From: an uncultured Emergencia sp.
GTDB taxonomy: Bacteria; Bacillota; Clostridia; Peptostreptococcales; Anaerovoracaceae
Direction of reading: 5' to 3'
NCBI GenBank assembly: GCA_937997955.1
Contig: CALLDR010000177.1
Span: forward strand, 1 to 21,956
Length of the DNA: 21,956 nucleotides
The position numbers were made by a program, and so were the translations under genes. This document shows, piece by piece, positions 21,854 to 21,956 of this stretch (positions are counted from its first letter, which is position 1; each line of letters opens with the position of its first letter). Below the pieces are notes generated by a model. The model did not search any database, was not told the origin of the DNA, and saw nothing but the letters and a program-made list of their open reading frames with translations.

Positions 21854-21857
21854 AGCT
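21844..21857. promoter_or_regulatory. 14-bp perfect palindrome, operator candidate
   Basis: AGCTTTGCAAAGCT is a perfect palindrome overlapping the dctP -35. A second, imperfect one (AGAACTGTTCT, 21899-21909) lies upstream. Position suggests repression of dctP by a dimeric regulator, unidentified. Confidence 0.5.
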
Positions 21858-21956
21858 AGAACAACCGATAAATCAGTGCTAAATCCGGAAACAGGATAAG
21901 AACTGTTCTGATATACTAAAGTTGTAATAGGTTGTTCACTTTGATAAAATAGAGAG

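Overview
The window looks like the chromosome of a moderately GC-rich member of the Clostridia (Firmicutes). The best clue is the left edge, which carries the start of a SCIFF peptide precursor, a ranthipeptide nearly universal in Clostridia. Strong AGGAGG-type ribosome binding sites, consensus sigma-A promoters, and XpaC/TelA, BrnQ, ThrE-type exporter, LUD and DctP genes fit this. I cannot name the species. Almost every gene is on the minus strand; ridA and one proposed small RNA gene are the plus-strand exceptions.

Region 1 (1-5662) is the most interesting. A tightly overlapping minus-strand operon, cas5-cas8-cas7-cas3-like (5394 to 552), resembles the type I-C interference module but has no cas4/cas1/cas2 and no CRISPR array in the window. 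Its Cas3-like protein keeps a full set of HD-nuclease metal ligands. Its helicase part is reduced to a remnant with no Walker A motif, no DExH box and no second RecA domain. Divergent from the operon, on the plus strand, is what looks like a stand-alone crRNA gene of about 104 nt. It has an extended -10 promoter, a start at or next to a repeat-like hairpin, a type I-C-like 5' handle containing GGATTGAAA, about 37 nt of guide, and a perfect 13-bp intrinsic terminator. The first 11 guide bases match a TTC-flanked site in the cas5 promoter with one mismatch, at position 6, which type I effectors do not read. This suggests an autoregulatory (CreR-like) circuit run by a Cascade with a stripped-down Cas3.

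Region 2 (5702-8186) is a sulfur-related operon driven by a perfect TTGACA-17-TATAAT promoter: a Cys/Met-metabolism PLP enzyme, a MoeB/ThiF-type E1-like adenylyltransferase and a small rhodanese. Region 3 (8187-8795) is non-coding and holds six copies of a 63/64-bp repeat with inverted arms.

Region 4 (8796-12245) holds a PyrK-like flavin/iron-sulfur protein with a repetitive insertion, a D,D-carboxypeptidase, plus-strand ridA, a 25-bp minisatellite, rsmJ and a 12-bp minisatellite. Region 5 (12246-15428) is an xpaC-telA operon followed on the plus-strand map by an iron-sulfur flavoprotein-like reductase. Region 6 (15511-19563) is a minus-strand run of pgeF, a split ThrE-type exporter, a shikimate kinase and brnQ.

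Region 7 (19472-21956) has a gene-poor stretch with a possible gene remnant, then a LUD-domain protein and an AT-rich TRAP-type solute-binding lipoprotein gene with a palindromic operator candidate upstream. No rRNA, tRNA, insertion sequence or conventional CRISPR array was seen.
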